A stretch of DNA of 64,000 bases from an uncultured Collinsella sp. (GTDB lineage: Bacteria; Actinomycetota; Coriobacteriia; Coriobacteriales; Coriobacteriaceae), in NCBI GenBank assembly GCA_902491565.1, contig CABUIE010000004.1:62001-126000 (forward strand), given 5' to 3'. Positions 1 to 7,533 of this stretch are shown in pieces. The notes under the pieces are model-generated. The model saw only the letters and a list, made by a program, of their open reading frames with translations. It searched no databases and was not told the origin of the DNA. The position numbers were made by a program, and so were the translations under genes. How positions within the stretch are numbered: position 1 is the first letter of the stretch; every line of letters starts with the position of its first letter.

Positions 1-263
1 ACGAGCAGGCGAAGTCCGACCGCATCGCAGCGGAGCAGAAGCTTTCCGATGAGATCGCACGACAGGAGGCAGAGGAGGCGGCAAAGCAGCAGGCGGCATA
101 CACCCCGAAGCACCTCGCCGGCACGGATACTGCCCAGCCCGGCAGCCTCGCCCAGACCGGTGACCGCGCGGGACTCATCGGCGAGACGTTCGTCATCGGC
201 GGTACCGTCCTCGTGGCAGCCGGCGTCTTCCTCGATCAAAAGAAGCGCCGCGAGCAGATGTAA
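1..263 (+). CDS. C-terminal end of a sortase-anchored (LAXTG) surface protein, partial
   Basis: The frame starting at base 3 is open from the window edge to the TAA at 261-263 and gives the last 86 residues of a longer protein. A charged, Ala/Glu/Lys/Gln-rich stretch, probably coiled coil, comes first. It is followed by the sorting signal LAQTGD, a hydrophobic membrane segment of about 20 residues (IGETFVIGGTVLVAAGVFL) and a basic tail (KKRREQ). This layout is that of a cell-wall anchor substrate of an LAXTG-type sortase in Gram-positive bacteria. Its position ahead of mobilization genes suggests an adhesin or surface protein carried by the element, but the functional domain lies outside the window. 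Confidence 0.8.
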   Translation, partial: EQAKSDRIAAEQKLSDEIARQEAEEAAKQQAAYTPKHLAGTDTAQPGSLAQTGDRAGLIGETFVIGGTVLVAAGVFLDQKKRREQM

Positions 264-328
264 AAGCGAGCCGGGCGTTGGATATCGGCTGGTGTCCAAC
301 GCCCGGTTTCATGGGCAGGGAGATCGGT

Positions 329-982
329 GTGAGAACAAAGGCTATTATCGTTGCGCTTCTGGTGTGCCTTTCGGCACCTCAACTTGGATGTGCCAGCGTT
401 GCAAAGCAAGGAAGCGGCTCTACGGAAAGGGCCGCCACAGCGGTAAAGAATAAAGACAAAAAGAAGCCAAGCGAAGAAAAGGCGACGCAAACCTCTGGAA
501 CCAAGACCGAGGAGAAGAAAAAATCCGACAGCAAGGACGAGCAGTCCGATGACTCCAAGAAGGAGGATAACAAGTCTTCCGATTCCTCGAAGTCGGACAG
601 CAAGGGCGATTCCTCCCAGTCCAAGCAGAATTCCGGCAATTCGCAGGGCTCTGGCAGCAACAATTCCTCTTCCAACGGCGGTAGCCAGAAGAAGTGGGTT
701 GCCGAGCAGGGACACTGGGAGACAGATTACAGCCAGGTCTGGGTGCCGAATGTAGTGTATACGCGCCATCCTCGTTTCTGGGTCAACCATGGTGGTACTA
801 TGGTAGGGCCCTTCGATTCCGAAGATGCTGCCTACGCTTGGATTATTAACGATGGCGAAAACGGCGGCATCGGAGGATCTGTCGTAAACGATTCGTATAC
901 CACATCTGAGGACCAGGGACATTATGAACAGAAGGCTACGGGGCAGCATTGGGTCGTCGATGTAGCCGGTCATTGGGAATAA
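329..982 (+). CDS. Ser/Lys-rich lipoprotein with repeated GHWE-type motifs
   Basis: The preferred start is GTG 329, six to seven bases after AGGGAG; an in-frame ATG at 311 would put extra residues before the signal peptide. The first 20 residues form a lipoprotein signal (short basic start, hydrophobic core, LGC lipobox). Residues from about 30 to 120 are a low-complexity Lys/Ser/Asp/Glu/Gly/Asn linker. The C-terminal 90 residues carry three related elements with the core GHWE or GHYE surrounded by Trp-Val pairs. The protein should be tethered to the outer face of the membrane. I do not recognise a named family; such W-V/GHWE repeats occur in surface lipoproteins of Gram-positive anaerobes. 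A strong terminator follows at 1034. Confidence 0.75.
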   Translation: MRTKAIIVALLVCLSAPQLGCASVAKQGSGSTERAATAVKNKDKKKPSEEKATQTSGTKTEEKKKSDSKDEQSDDSKKEDNKSSDSSKSDSKGDSSQSKQNSGNSQGSGSNNSSSNGGSQKKWVAEQGHWETDYSQVWVPNVVYTRHPRFWVNHGGTMVGPFDSEDAAYAWIINDGENGGIGGSVVNDSYTTSEDQGHYEQKATGQHWVVDVAGHWE

Positions 983-1033
983 TGGACATATGTTCCTCTC
1001 CTCTTACATTCGGTAAATAAATATTTATTTGCG

Positions 1034-1060
1034 GGCGGCCGGTTTCGGCCGCCTTTTTTA
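1034..1060 (+). terminator. Rho-independent terminator
   Basis: Perfect 8-bp stem GGCGGCCG/CGGCCGCC (1034-1041 and 1046-1053) with a GTTT loop, followed by six T residues. It ends the lipoprotein transcript. Confidence 0.9.
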
Positions 1061-1671
1061 GACGACCAGTCTGGGAGCAAACGATAGGAAAGCAATCAAA
1101 CGAGAGGCCGTTCCAAAAGAATCCGGCGGTGCCAGATGCTTCGGGCAAAACCTTCCGCAAATCGGTAAGGTCTTCCATCAACTTGCTCCAGCCCTCGCCC
1201 GGAGTCCGCTGCGCGGTGATGCAAATACTCGGCATCCCTCGCATTCGCATCACCGCTTCGCTCTCGCTACAGCGAATCTCTAACACTCAGTATCCTTCGC
1301 GTTAAAAATTCGCTTCCGCTCACGGTCTTCACGCAGCTACAACGCCGCGAGGCCTCTCGCTTGGAATGAGGCCTCTCATTCCACGTCTACACTGCGTTTC
1401 GCCCAATCACCGTTCCGGAGATTGCAAGATGACTGTGGGTGGCATTTTTGTGGGCCCATTCGGACCCCAAAAACACCACGCCACAGACCTTGCTTACCGC
1501 CTGCTACGGCGATAAGGTTATCGTGAAGCTGGAACTTCGCGATGAAGAATCGCGGAGACGGTTCTTCATTTTGGAACGACGCCAGCCGTTCCTCATTAAA
1601 AGGAAAGCGAATCGCATAGCAGGTTTTGATCGGAGGCCTCTCCGATCGCTGATTCGTTTTCCGGAGGAATC
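1061..1671. other. Hairpin-rich non-coding region before the mobilization genes, candidate oriT
   Basis: About 610 bases without a convincing gene; the open frames here have no ribosome site and cross structured DNA. The region ends directly at the mobC start and, by analogy with other mobilizable elements, is the best place for the transfer origin nicked by the relaxase. It contains three hairpins built around the same 10-base core GAGGCCTCTC, listed separately. The oriT role is inferred from position and structure only; I cannot point to the nick site. Confidence 0.45.
1347..1647. repeat. Three hairpins sharing the core GAGGCCTCTC with different stems
   Basis: Copy 1 at 1347-1360 has arms GCGA/TCGC, copy 2 at 1363-1382 has arms GGAATGA/TCATTCC, and copy 3 at 1628-1647 has arms GATCGGA/TCCGATC. 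All three have the loop GGCCTC. The arms differ in sequence but stay complementary, so the folded shape rather than the primary sequence appears to be kept. Confidence 0.7.
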
Positions 1672-2214
1672 ATGAGTAGGCTCCGCCCACACACCGTCAA
1701 GGCGTCTCTTTCCGATGAAGAGAAGAAAGCCATCACTGCAATCGCAAAGCGACATGAGATGAGCGAGGCGGAACTCATCCGCTTCGCTTTGTGCAATGCC
1801 GACGATCTCGATATCGATTTTGGTTTTTCAGAAATCGCTGACCAGAAATTCCGAACCGATGACATTCACGTCCGGGTCTCACCGGAAGAAAAAACGAAAA
1901 TTGAAAGCAATGCTGATTCCCTCGATATGACTGTCGGTGCGTATGCACGTCGCGTGCTGCTCAAAGGGAATGTCGAGAAAATTGATGTCGATCGGGCGTC
2001 GATCGACAAGATCTATCACGAACTTTTGAAGGAAGGAACAAACCTCAATCAGCTGATGTATTTTGTGAACGCCCAGGGGCTTCCCGCGTACAACGAGAAA
2101 GCTGTTTTCCGCACGCTCGAAAAGGTTTACCAAGTTGGGCGTAAGCTGGACCGTTTCATCGACGATCTTGAGAAGCGATATTTCGTCGGCGGTGACCAAA
2201 ATGACCGTCATTAA
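1672..2214 (+). CDS. mobC: MobC-like mobilization accessory protein (ribbon-helix-helix)
   Basis: 180 residues; ATG 1672 sits six bases after GGAGG. The N-terminal half has two similar segments starting KASLSDEEKKAI and HVRVSPEEKTKI, which look like ribbon-helix-helix DNA-binding units (strand followed by two helices). The C-terminal part (GTNLNQLMYFVN, then a Leu/Lys-rich helix) matches the usual end of MobC/relaxosome proteins, where the NxNQ-type motif is typical. The family helps the relaxase open and bind oriT. The stop codon overlaps the next gene by 14 bases, so the two are translated together. Codon use is more AT-rich than in the chromosomal genes, as expected for acquired DNA. Confidence 0.75.
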   Translation: MSRLRPHTVKASLSDEEKKAITAIAKRHEMSEAELIRFALCNADDLDIDFGFSEIADQKFRTDDIHVRVSPEEKTKIESNADSLDMTVGAYARRVLLKGNVEKIDVDRASIDKIYHELLKEGTNLNQLMYFVNAQGLPAYNEKAVFRTLEKVYQVGRKLDRFIDDLEKRYFVGGDQNDRH

Positions 2215-3400
2215 GCAGAAGAGCGTTTCGAGTGAACGGTATGCGAAGAACGTCCGTAAATACATCAACGGAAAAGATGCGCTTGTGCGTGGTGGCTGGA
2301 ACATCGAATACAGCGATCGCTGGTTTTCGAAAATGGATAGAACCAGAAAGGTTTTCCATCACGACAAACCGTCGAGAGCCGGAGCCAAAAACGTAATCCT
2401 GCTTCATCAGATCCTCGCGTTCCTTCCGGAAGAATGCTCATGCAACGGAGGCAAGATGACCCCCGATGCATGTTTGGCCTACGCGGAGCAATGGCTTGCG
2501 AAGCACTATCCGCATCAACAAGTGATTCTCGCGCTGCATGAAGAAAGCGATAAGGCGGGAAAACGGTTCGCGGTACATATGGCAATCAACCGAACGGATC
2601 TTTTGACGGGTAAGCGTTGCGAGACGGGCGGGCGTCACGGAAAATTCGAACGTGCCGCGTGGGTCCGTGAACTCGATAAGAACTGGAATCTTACTCAACT
2701 TGAAAAGGGAAAGAAGAATTCGAAGATTCGCGATCGCCAGCCGCGCGACACAGAAAAGGAGATTATCGGTCGCGGTGAGTACAGTTATAAAAACAATCTG
2801 CGCGAGCTGATCCATATTGCGATCGACGAAGGTCGCGTAAAGAATATGGAGCAGTTCAAGATATTACTTGCCTCATGGGGCGTAGACATTTTCATCAAGA
2901 ACAATCGAGTCTATGCGACAGATCTCGATATCAAAGAGGCCGGCAATCCGAAGTGCACTTTCGACCTGACCCGTCTCGACGGGCGCTTCGCGTTGAAGTC
3001 GTTGCAGACGGCTTTCGAAAATAACGTGTTGGAAGCCGAGCGAGCCCTTCCATACGAGAAACGTTGTGAGATTTACATCAAGCGTCTCAAGAAAGCATAC
3101 TCGGCGTGGGTCGAGCAGGCGAAAGCGAGCAAGGGCGTCTCCTACAATTCGTTTCCTAAATTCATTGCGCCGAAGTGCGATGAAGATCTACTCGAAGATC
3201 CCGCCGTACGTGATGAGCTTCTTGCGCGTCGCGGTTACGCAAGGGAGATTCGCAACCGTTACGCCGGCGCCGTTCCCGATGCCGGCGACGACCGCGTTCG
3301 CGCCGCAGGCCAAGCACATGGCGGAAGCTCCGCATCGCGGCAGATGGACGATCGCGTCGTCGATCGCGGTGACTACTCGCACGGCGACACGCCTCGCTAG
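2201..3400 (+). CDS. Relaxase (MobA/MobL-type nickase)
   Basis: 399 residues from ATG 2201; an in-frame GTG at 2192 is an alternative start. The first 190 residues form the relaxase domain: a Tyr-containing N-terminal segment (ERYAKNVRKYI), a central HP..QVILALHEES strand and the metal-site strand FAVHMAINRTD, which resembles the HxHxxxN/HUH signature with one His replaced. The middle is helical and basic and probably binds DNA. The last 50 residues are Arg/Asp/Gly-rich and of low complexity. Such enzymes nick oriT and stay linked to the transferred strand. Without visible mating-pair genes, the element is mobilizable rather than self-transmissible within this window. The extreme C-terminus could be altered by a frameshift, since another frame stays open to 3518. 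Confidence 0.8.
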   Translation: MTVIKQKSVSSERYAKNVRKYINGKDALVRGGWNIEYSDRWFSKMDRTRKVFHHDKPSRAGAKNVILLHQILAFLPEECSCNGGKMTPDACLAYAEQWLAKHYPHQQVILALHEESDKAGKRFAVHMAINRTDLLTGKRCETGGRHGKFERAAWVRELDKNWNLTQLEKGKKNSKIRDRQPRDTEKEIIGRGEYSYKNNLRELIHIAIDEGRVKNMEQFKILLASWGVDIFIKNNRVYATDLDIKEAGNPKCTFDLTRLDGRFALKSLQTAFENNVLEAERALPYEKRCEIYIKRLKKAYSAWVEQAKASKGVSYNSFPKFIAPKCDEDLLEDPAVRDELLARRGYAREIRNRYAGAVPDAGDDRVRAAGQAHGGSSASRQMDDRVVDRGDYSHGDTPR

Positions 3401-3552
3401 TTTTGGAAAGCCTATCATCGGTGCCCTAGCGCGCTGCTATTCAGTGCCGATTCTTTCATGCTCGCAATTCGGCGAGGGTGAGGAGTATGAATTGATCGGC
3501 GGGAGTCAGCCGCTCTGATAGAATCGTGCTTGCTGGCGGCAGCTCTCGTGCC

Positions 3553-3587
3553 GGGCAGAGTCCTCCATCCGATGGGAGGTGATGCCC
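3553..3587 (+). promoter_or_regulatory. mRNA hairpin hiding the ribosome site of the toxin-like gene
   Basis: GGGCA (3553-3557) pairs with TGCCC (3583-3587), and CCTCCAT (3562-3568) pairs with ATGGGAGG (3572-3579, one bulge). The second pairing covers the Shine-Dalgarno sequence GGGAGG just before the start codon at 3588. Such sequestration is a hallmark of type I toxin mRNAs. Confidence 0.6.
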
Positions 3588-3713
3588 ATGACCGATTTCA
3601 CTGAGTCCGTGAAGCTCCTGACCGCTATGGTCTCGCTCCTCACGGCCCTTGTCGGCCTTTCCAAGGCACTCAAGCAGGGTTCGAAGCCCAAAAAGAAAGG
3701 CCACCGTCGCTAA
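3588..3713 (+). CDS. 41-residue hydrophobic peptide, type I toxin/holin-like candidate
   Basis: This short gene starts at ATG 3588, seven bases after GGGAGG; ATG 3582 is too close to that site. The peptide begins MTDFTESVKLL, has one hydrophobic segment (about residues 10-25, rich in Leu/Ala/Val) and ends in a strongly basic tail KKKGHRR. The order MTxFE..., one membrane helix, polybasic end is the layout of the putative holin-like type I toxins of Firmicutes. The ribosome site lies in a hairpin and a second hairpin follows the gene. I infer a membrane-acting peptide that could stabilise the element. No antisense antitoxin RNA can be shown from sequence alone. It could instead be a small structural peptide. 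Confidence 0.55.
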   Translation: MTDFTESVKLLTAMVSLLTALVGLSKALKQGSKPKKKGHRR

Positions 3714-3738
3714 GACGATGACCTAACTTCGTTAAGCA

Positions 3739-3775
3739 ACGGCTCTGCCCAGCTCACCACAACTTGGGCTGCCGT
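3739..3775 (+). terminator. Imperfect inverted repeat after the toxin-like gene
   Basis: ACGGCTCTGCCCAG (3739-3752) pairs with CTTGGGCTGCCGT (3763-3775). The T-run after it is weak, so it may be a terminator, an mRNA 3' stabiliser or part of an antisense RNA. Confidence 0.5.
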
Positions 3776-3921
3776 CGGCACCATTTTACCCTCCTGACGA
3801 GCAATTCGCCCATATTTCAAAAATCAAATCCTGTTCGCGCGTGGGCGTAAACTTTTAGTTGGGCAAATCCGGCAGATTGGAGCTTGAAACATGAGGGATA
3901 TGCACCTCATGTCGCTCATAA

Positions 3922-3954
3922 AACGTCTCCTGACCTCGAGGGAGAACGTTTTTT
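3922..3954 (+). terminator. Hairpin with T-run ahead of the phosphoesterase genes
   Basis: AACGTCTCC (3922-3930) pairs with GGAGAACGTT (3941-3950, one bulged base) and is followed by a run of T. It lies 23 bases before the first phosphoesterase start, so it either ends upstream transcription or acts as an attenuator. Confidence 0.5.
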
Positions 3955-3976
3955 AGCGACAGAAGGAGACATAAAT

Positions 3977-4606
3977 ATGATCTGGTTTACCAGCGACACC
4001 CACTTCGGGCATGAGAACGTGCTGAAGTTTACCGACCGCCCGTGGGAGACGATTTGGCAGATGAACGACGCCATCGTCGACAACATCAACGGCAAGGTTG
4101 CCGTGGACGACGAGCTCTACATCCTGGGGGATTTCTCATTCAAGATGACCGCCCAGGACGCCTACGGGCTGCGCAAGCGGATCGCCTGCAGGCGCATCCA
4201 CCTCGTCCCGGGAAACCACGACAAGGACTGGACCCAGCCGGCGGTCGCGGGCGCCTTCACCGTGGAGCCGCCGATCTGCGTGCTCAAGATCGACGGGCAG
4301 AAGATCGTCCTGAGCCATTACCCCATGGCCGACTGGCAGGGCATGAGCCATGGATCGTGGCACCTCCACGGGCACATCCACAGCAGCGGCGGCGCGTACA
4401 ACGAGTTCAACCGCAAGCAGGGCCTTCTGCGCTACGACGTCGGTTGCGATGCCAACGGGTACTCCCCGGTGAGCCTCGACGAGCTGAGGGAATGGTTCGC
4501 CGGAGTCGACGAGCCGTGCGGCCGGGTGAAATGGCCCTGGTGGGTCAACGAGACCGGCGACAGGCAGGTCGAGCGCGAGCTGGCGGCGTACAAGGGGAAG
4601 AGGTGA
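3977..4606 (+). CDS. Metallophosphoesterase 1 (calcineurin-like)
   Basis: 209 residues; ATG 3977 follows AAGGAG with good spacing. The five motifs of the calcineurin-like fold are all present in order: SDTHFGH near the N-terminus, GDFSF, GNHDKD, SHYPM and HLHGHIH, giving the residues for two metal ions. The family cleaves phosphomonoesters or phosphodiesters; the substrate cannot be told from the sequence. No signal peptide is seen, so it is cytoplasmic. It is the first of three tandem genes of the same superfamily, four bases ahead of the next, and is cargo of the mobilizable element. It is clearly different from the two that follow (MIWFTSDTHFGH start instead of xxxYVTGDxHG). Confidence 0.88.
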   Translation: MIWFTSDTHFGHENVLKFTDRPWETIWQMNDAIVDNINGKVAVDDELYILGDFSFKMTAQDAYGLRKRIACRRIHLVPGNHDKDWTQPAVAGAFTVEPPICVLKIDGQKIVLSHYPMADWQGMSHGSWHLHGHIHSSGGAYNEFNRKQGLLRYDVGCDANGYSPVSLDELREWFAGVDEPCGRVKWPWWVNETGDRQVERELAAYKGKR

Positions 4607-4610
4607 TTCG

Positions 4611-5336
4611 ATGACGGTCTATGTGACGGGCGACATCCACGGTGGGCTCGTCATGCAAAAGCTCCGCGACTGGGAGCTTGGGGATGGCCTTACCGGCGAC
4701 GACTATCTCGTCGTTGCCGGTGACTTTGGCTTTCCGTGGGATTTCTCTGCCGAGGAATGCGCTGACATCGCTTGGCTCGAGTCGCGCCCCTACACGGTTC
4801 TCTTCGTGGATGGCAACCACGAGCGCTTCGACCACTGGGAGGAGCGCCCCATGGAGCCGTGGCATGGCGGGCTGACGCAGCGCCTGTCGGATACTTCGTC
4901 TATTCGGCGCCTGACGCGCGGCGAGGTCTTTGAGCTCGACGGCTCGACGGTCTTCACCATGGGCGGTGCCACGAGCGTGGACAGGGAATACCGCGTGCCG
5001 TATTCCAGCTGGTGGCCTCAGGAGCTCCCGGATGAGCGCGAATTCGATGCCGCGCTGGCAAGGCTCGACGAGGTCGGCTGGAAGGTCGACTGCGTCATCA
5101 CCCATACCTGCGCTACGCGCATGCTCTCGCCGACGCTCTACCCGGACCCAGGCTGGGAACGCCCCGATGTGGACCGGCTGACCGGATTCCTCGACGAGCT
5201 CGAGGACCGCCTGGACTATAAACACTGGTATTACGGCCATTTTCACCGAGACGGCAACCCGGACGAACGGCACACGGTGCTGTGTGACCGGATCGTGAGG
5301 CTCGGGGACAAACTCCTGCCGTGGGGTGCGTACTGA
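4611..5336 (+). CDS. Metallophosphoesterase 2 (calcineurin-like)
   Basis: 241 residues from ATG 4611, with AGAGGTG about six bases upstream inside the end of the previous gene. Motifs: TGDIHGG, GDFGFPWD, GNHERF, a His in VITHTC and GHFHRD, so all metal ligands are kept. A conserved segment after the third motif (GGLTQRL...RRLTRGEVFELDGSTVFTMGGA) is shared with the following gene and shows that the two arose by duplication. The stop codon overlaps the next start by one base. Cytoplasmic phosphatase or phosphodiesterase of unknown substrate. Confidence 0.88.
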   Translation: MTVYVTGDIHGGLVMQKLRDWELGDGLTGDDYLVVAGDFGFPWDFSAEECADIAWLESRPYTVLFVDGNHERFDHWEERPMEPWHGGLTQRLSDTSSIRRLTRGEVFELDGSTVFTMGGATSVDREYRVPYSSWWPQELPDEREFDAALARLDEVGWKVDCVITHTCATRMLSPTLYPDPGWERPDVDRLTGFLDELEDRLDYKHWYYGHFHRDGNPDERHTVLCDRIVRLGDKLLPWGAY

Positions 5337-6073
5337 TGGCTATCTATGTGACGGGCGACGTGCACGGCAGGGCCGAGTACGGGTCCAGCCGGTTTGCCTT
5401 CAAGTCTTGGCCACTGGTCCGCACGCTGACGCGCGATGACGTGGTGATTGTGGCCGGCGACTTCGGCTTTGTCTGGGACGGCTCGAATGCTGAGAGGTAT
5501 TGGCTCGACTGGTTCGAGTCGAAGTCATGGACCACGTGTTTCGTAGACGGCAACCACGAGAACCACCGGATGTTGGCAAAACTGCCGGTGCGGGAGTGGA
5601 GCGGCGGCCTCGTCCATAAGGTACGACCGCACGTGCTGCACCTCATGCGCGGAGGGGTATTCGACATCGCGGGAACCACGGTCCTTGCCATGGGCGGCGC
5701 CGCGAGCAACGACAGGCAGTATCGCAAGGAGGGGAGGAGCTGGTGGCCCGAGGAGATGCCGAGCGAGGAGGAGACGGAACACTGCCGTTCCTCGCTCGAT
5801 CGCGTGGGCTGGAAGGTCGATTGCGTTGTGACTCACGAGGCTCCTGCTGCCCTTGCTGAGGGGCTGTGTCGCGAGCGCGGACGCGAGTATCGGGACGACC
5901 GGCTTCAGCGATTCTTTGCCGAGCTCGACGGCCGGCTCGGCTACCGCGCCTGGTTCTTCGGCCACTACCACGGCGACAAATGGTGCAACGCCAAGCATCG
6001 CCTGATCTACCGAGACATCGTGCCGATCGAAGATGCTGCGCCCGGTTCTAGGAACCTTCTGGAAGCGCTCTAG
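5336..6073 (+). CDS. Metallophosphoesterase 3 (calcineurin-like)
   Basis: 245 residues from ATG 5336, which shares its A with the TGA of the previous gene, indicating translational coupling. Motifs: TGDVHG, GDFGFVWD, GNHENH, VTHEAP and GHYHGD. It is a paralogue of the preceding protein (same block order, same LMRGGVFDIAGTTVLAMGGA region) but clearly diverged, so the duplication is not recent. The three-gene set with intact active sites suggests a selected function for the element, for example nucleotide or phospho-signal turnover. That is inference. Confidence 0.88.
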   Translation: MAIYVTGDVHGRAEYGSSRFAFKSWPLVRTLTRDDVVIVAGDFGFVWDGSNAERYWLDWFESKSWTTCFVDGNHENHRMLAKLPVREWSGGLVHKVRPHVLHLMRGGVFDIAGTTVLAMGGAASNDRQYRKEGRSWWPEEMPSEEETEHCRSSLDRVGWKVDCVVTHEAPAALAEGLCRERGREYRDDRLQRFFAELDGRLGYRAWFFGHYHGDKWCNAKHRLIYRDIVPIEDAAPGSRNLLEAL

Positions 6074-6115
6074 AAGATTCCTAGAAATCAGCAACCTGAC
6101 AGGAGAAACGCGGGG

Positions 6116-6685
6116 CTACTCGCCCCTCATCTGGGTCATGACCTCGACCTTGGCCTCGGCCACGGCCGCCCGCTGCTCGGAGGCGGCAAGGCAGTCCTTG
6201 AGGGCGGCGACCTCGGCCATCAGGTCGCGCTGGGCCAGGAGTGCGTCGTTCAACTCGGCTTGGGCTTTCAGCGCGGCATCACGCTCGCCGCGCAGTCGCT
6301 CGATCTCATCGACCATGCCCACGGCCTCGGCATGGAGCTGGACGACCTGCCTGTCGAGTTCCCGAGCATCGGCGAGATATCTGACGCTCGCGGCATGGAG
6401 CTCGTTGTTCTCGATCTCGAGGCTCGCGGTATCGAGTTCGAACTTCTCCTCTATAAAGGCAATCCGCTCATTGCAGTCGGCCTCAATCTTTTCATTCCGA
6501 TCCGTCGCCTCGGCGAGCTTGCGGCTGGATTCATCGAGCTGGGCCCTGAGCAACGCGTTCTCGGTCCTGAGGTCGCCCGTCTCGCGCAGCAGCTTCTCCC
6601 GCCACGTCGCCTCGATCCGCTCGGCGGCCTCATCGAGGACGGACTTCACGCCGTAGATCTCCCTGATTTTCTTCTCGTCTGCCAT
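6116..6685 (-). CDS. Coiled-coil protein of unknown function
   Basis: 189 residues from ATG 6685, seven bases after GGAGTG; an upstream in-frame ATG at 6700 has no better site. Almost the whole protein is one long heptad-rich, Glu/Ala/Leu/Arg helix with no membrane segment, resembling a scaffolding or mobilization-associated coiled coil. It is convergent with the phosphoesterase genes and ends 42 bases from the last one. I do not recognise a family, and the low-complexity composition would give many false similarities. Confidence 0.6.
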   Translation of the reverse strand: MADEKKIREIYGVKSVLDEAAERIEATWREKLLRETGDLRTENALLRAQLDESSRKLAEATDRNEKIEADCNERIAFIEEKFELDTASLEIENNELHAASVRYLADARELDRQVVQLHAEAVGMVDEIERLRGERDAALKAQAELNDALLAQRDLMAEVAALKDCLAASEQRAAVAEAKVEVMTQMRGE

Positions 6686-7137
6686 GGTGCGGCACTCCAA
6701 TCAACAACAGGCATGGCTCCGCCATGCCATATGGCTGGGAACAATGCACGGCCGCTGTTGATTTGTGTTCGCCCTGCGATCGGTGAGTTCTAAAAGGCGT
6801 CTCAAGTCATGCGTTCACGCAGGTTTTCGGTTGGAGAAATACCGCACATTTTCATGGTAACACGTGCCTTAAAGAACGGGCGGCCATATCGATTCGTTGT
6901 AAATAGCGTCTACGACGTGTTGGTGGCAGGAGGTGAGGGCGTTAAAGATGTCGAGAATGATTGTGGGAGTATTTTAGATGCAGGCATGAGAAAGGGTCGA
7001 ATCGAAGTGTCTGGCCGGACGCCAATTGTCCGGGAACTGTTTCGGTTCGACCCTGCTTCATTTTACATCCGCGGCATGTTCTTGTGGGCATCCTGACGGT
7101 GACCGACTCTCACGACCTCGATAGTCGGTTTGTGGGC
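6686..7137. other. Intergenic region with a long hairpin; doubtful ORF 6809-7096
   Basis: About 450 bases. A plus-strand frame (6809-7096, 95 residues) is open but lacks a convincing ribosome site and is crossed by a 60-base inverted repeat at 6994-7053, so I do not accept it as a gene. Nothing else is recognisable. Confidence 0.4.
6994..7053. repeat. 60-base two-part inverted repeat
   Basis: The outer arms GGGTCGAATCGAA (6994-7006) and TTCGGTTCGACCC (7041-7053) pair with one mismatch. The inner arms CCGGAC (7015-7020) and GTCCGG (7028-7033) pair perfectly around GCCAATT. No T-run follows, so it is not a plain terminator. Confidence 0.65.
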
Positions 7138-7524
7138 TTAAAGTTTCGGAGGCTCCCAAGCGTTTTCAATCGCGGCGCGGTAGATTGCGGCGTAATTAAG
7201 CATCCAGCTGCCATCACCAACTTTTTGAATATACCCCTTATCCTTCAGAGAGGTATAGGCCCGGGATATCGTGTTCTTACTCAGGCGGTAGTGATCCTCA
7301 ATCCATTTGCTTTTAGCGCAGAAGCCCATGGGCCGTTTGTTTTTGGAAGGTTTTCCAAACTTCCATACAAGGCCGAGGATGAGACGCTCGGCGGCAACGG
7401 TGGTGACGCAGCACGCCCACTCGGGCACTGAAATAAAAATAGCCTTATCCATTTTTCCCGTAATCTCTCGTTGCTCAGTAGCATCATCGCTAAATATGTC
7501 GGAAATCGACGGAAGCTCGCTCAT
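7138..7524 (-). CDS. Winged-helix DNA-binding protein (replication or regulatory type)
   Basis: 128 residues from ATG 7524, five bases after AGGTGG; the GTG at 7533 would lie within that site. The C-terminal half reads as a winged helix: a helix pair (SKWIEDHYRLSKNTISRAYTSL) followed by the wing KDKGYIQKVGDGSWML. The N-terminal 30 residues are acidic. The fold is shared by plasmid and phage replication initiators and by GntR-like regulators. Its place next to xis and int suggests control of element replication or excision. Function not determined. Confidence 0.6.
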   Translation of the reverse strand: MSELPSISDIFSDDATEQREITGKMDKAIFISVPEWACCVTTVAAERLILGLVWKFGKPSKNKRPMGFCAKSKWIEDHYRLSKNTISRAYTSLKDKGYIQKVGDGSWMLNYAAIYRAAIENAWEPPKL

Positions 7525-7533
7525 GTTTACCAC

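Noticed and set aside
936..1286. Minus-strand open frame of 116 codons
   Set aside because: It runs through the strong terminator at 1034 and has no ribosome site.
1439..1675. Plus-strand open frame of 78 codons before mobC
   Set aside because: Starts with a GTG without ribosome site and crosses hairpin 3; composition is that of the non-coding region.
3318..3518. 66-codon frame overlapping the relaxase end
   Set aside because: Hydrophobic end looks protein-like, but there is no ribosome site; a relaxase frameshift cannot be shown without homologues.
6809..7096. 95-codon plus-strand frame
   Set aside because: No ribosome site and crossed by the 60-base inverted repeat.
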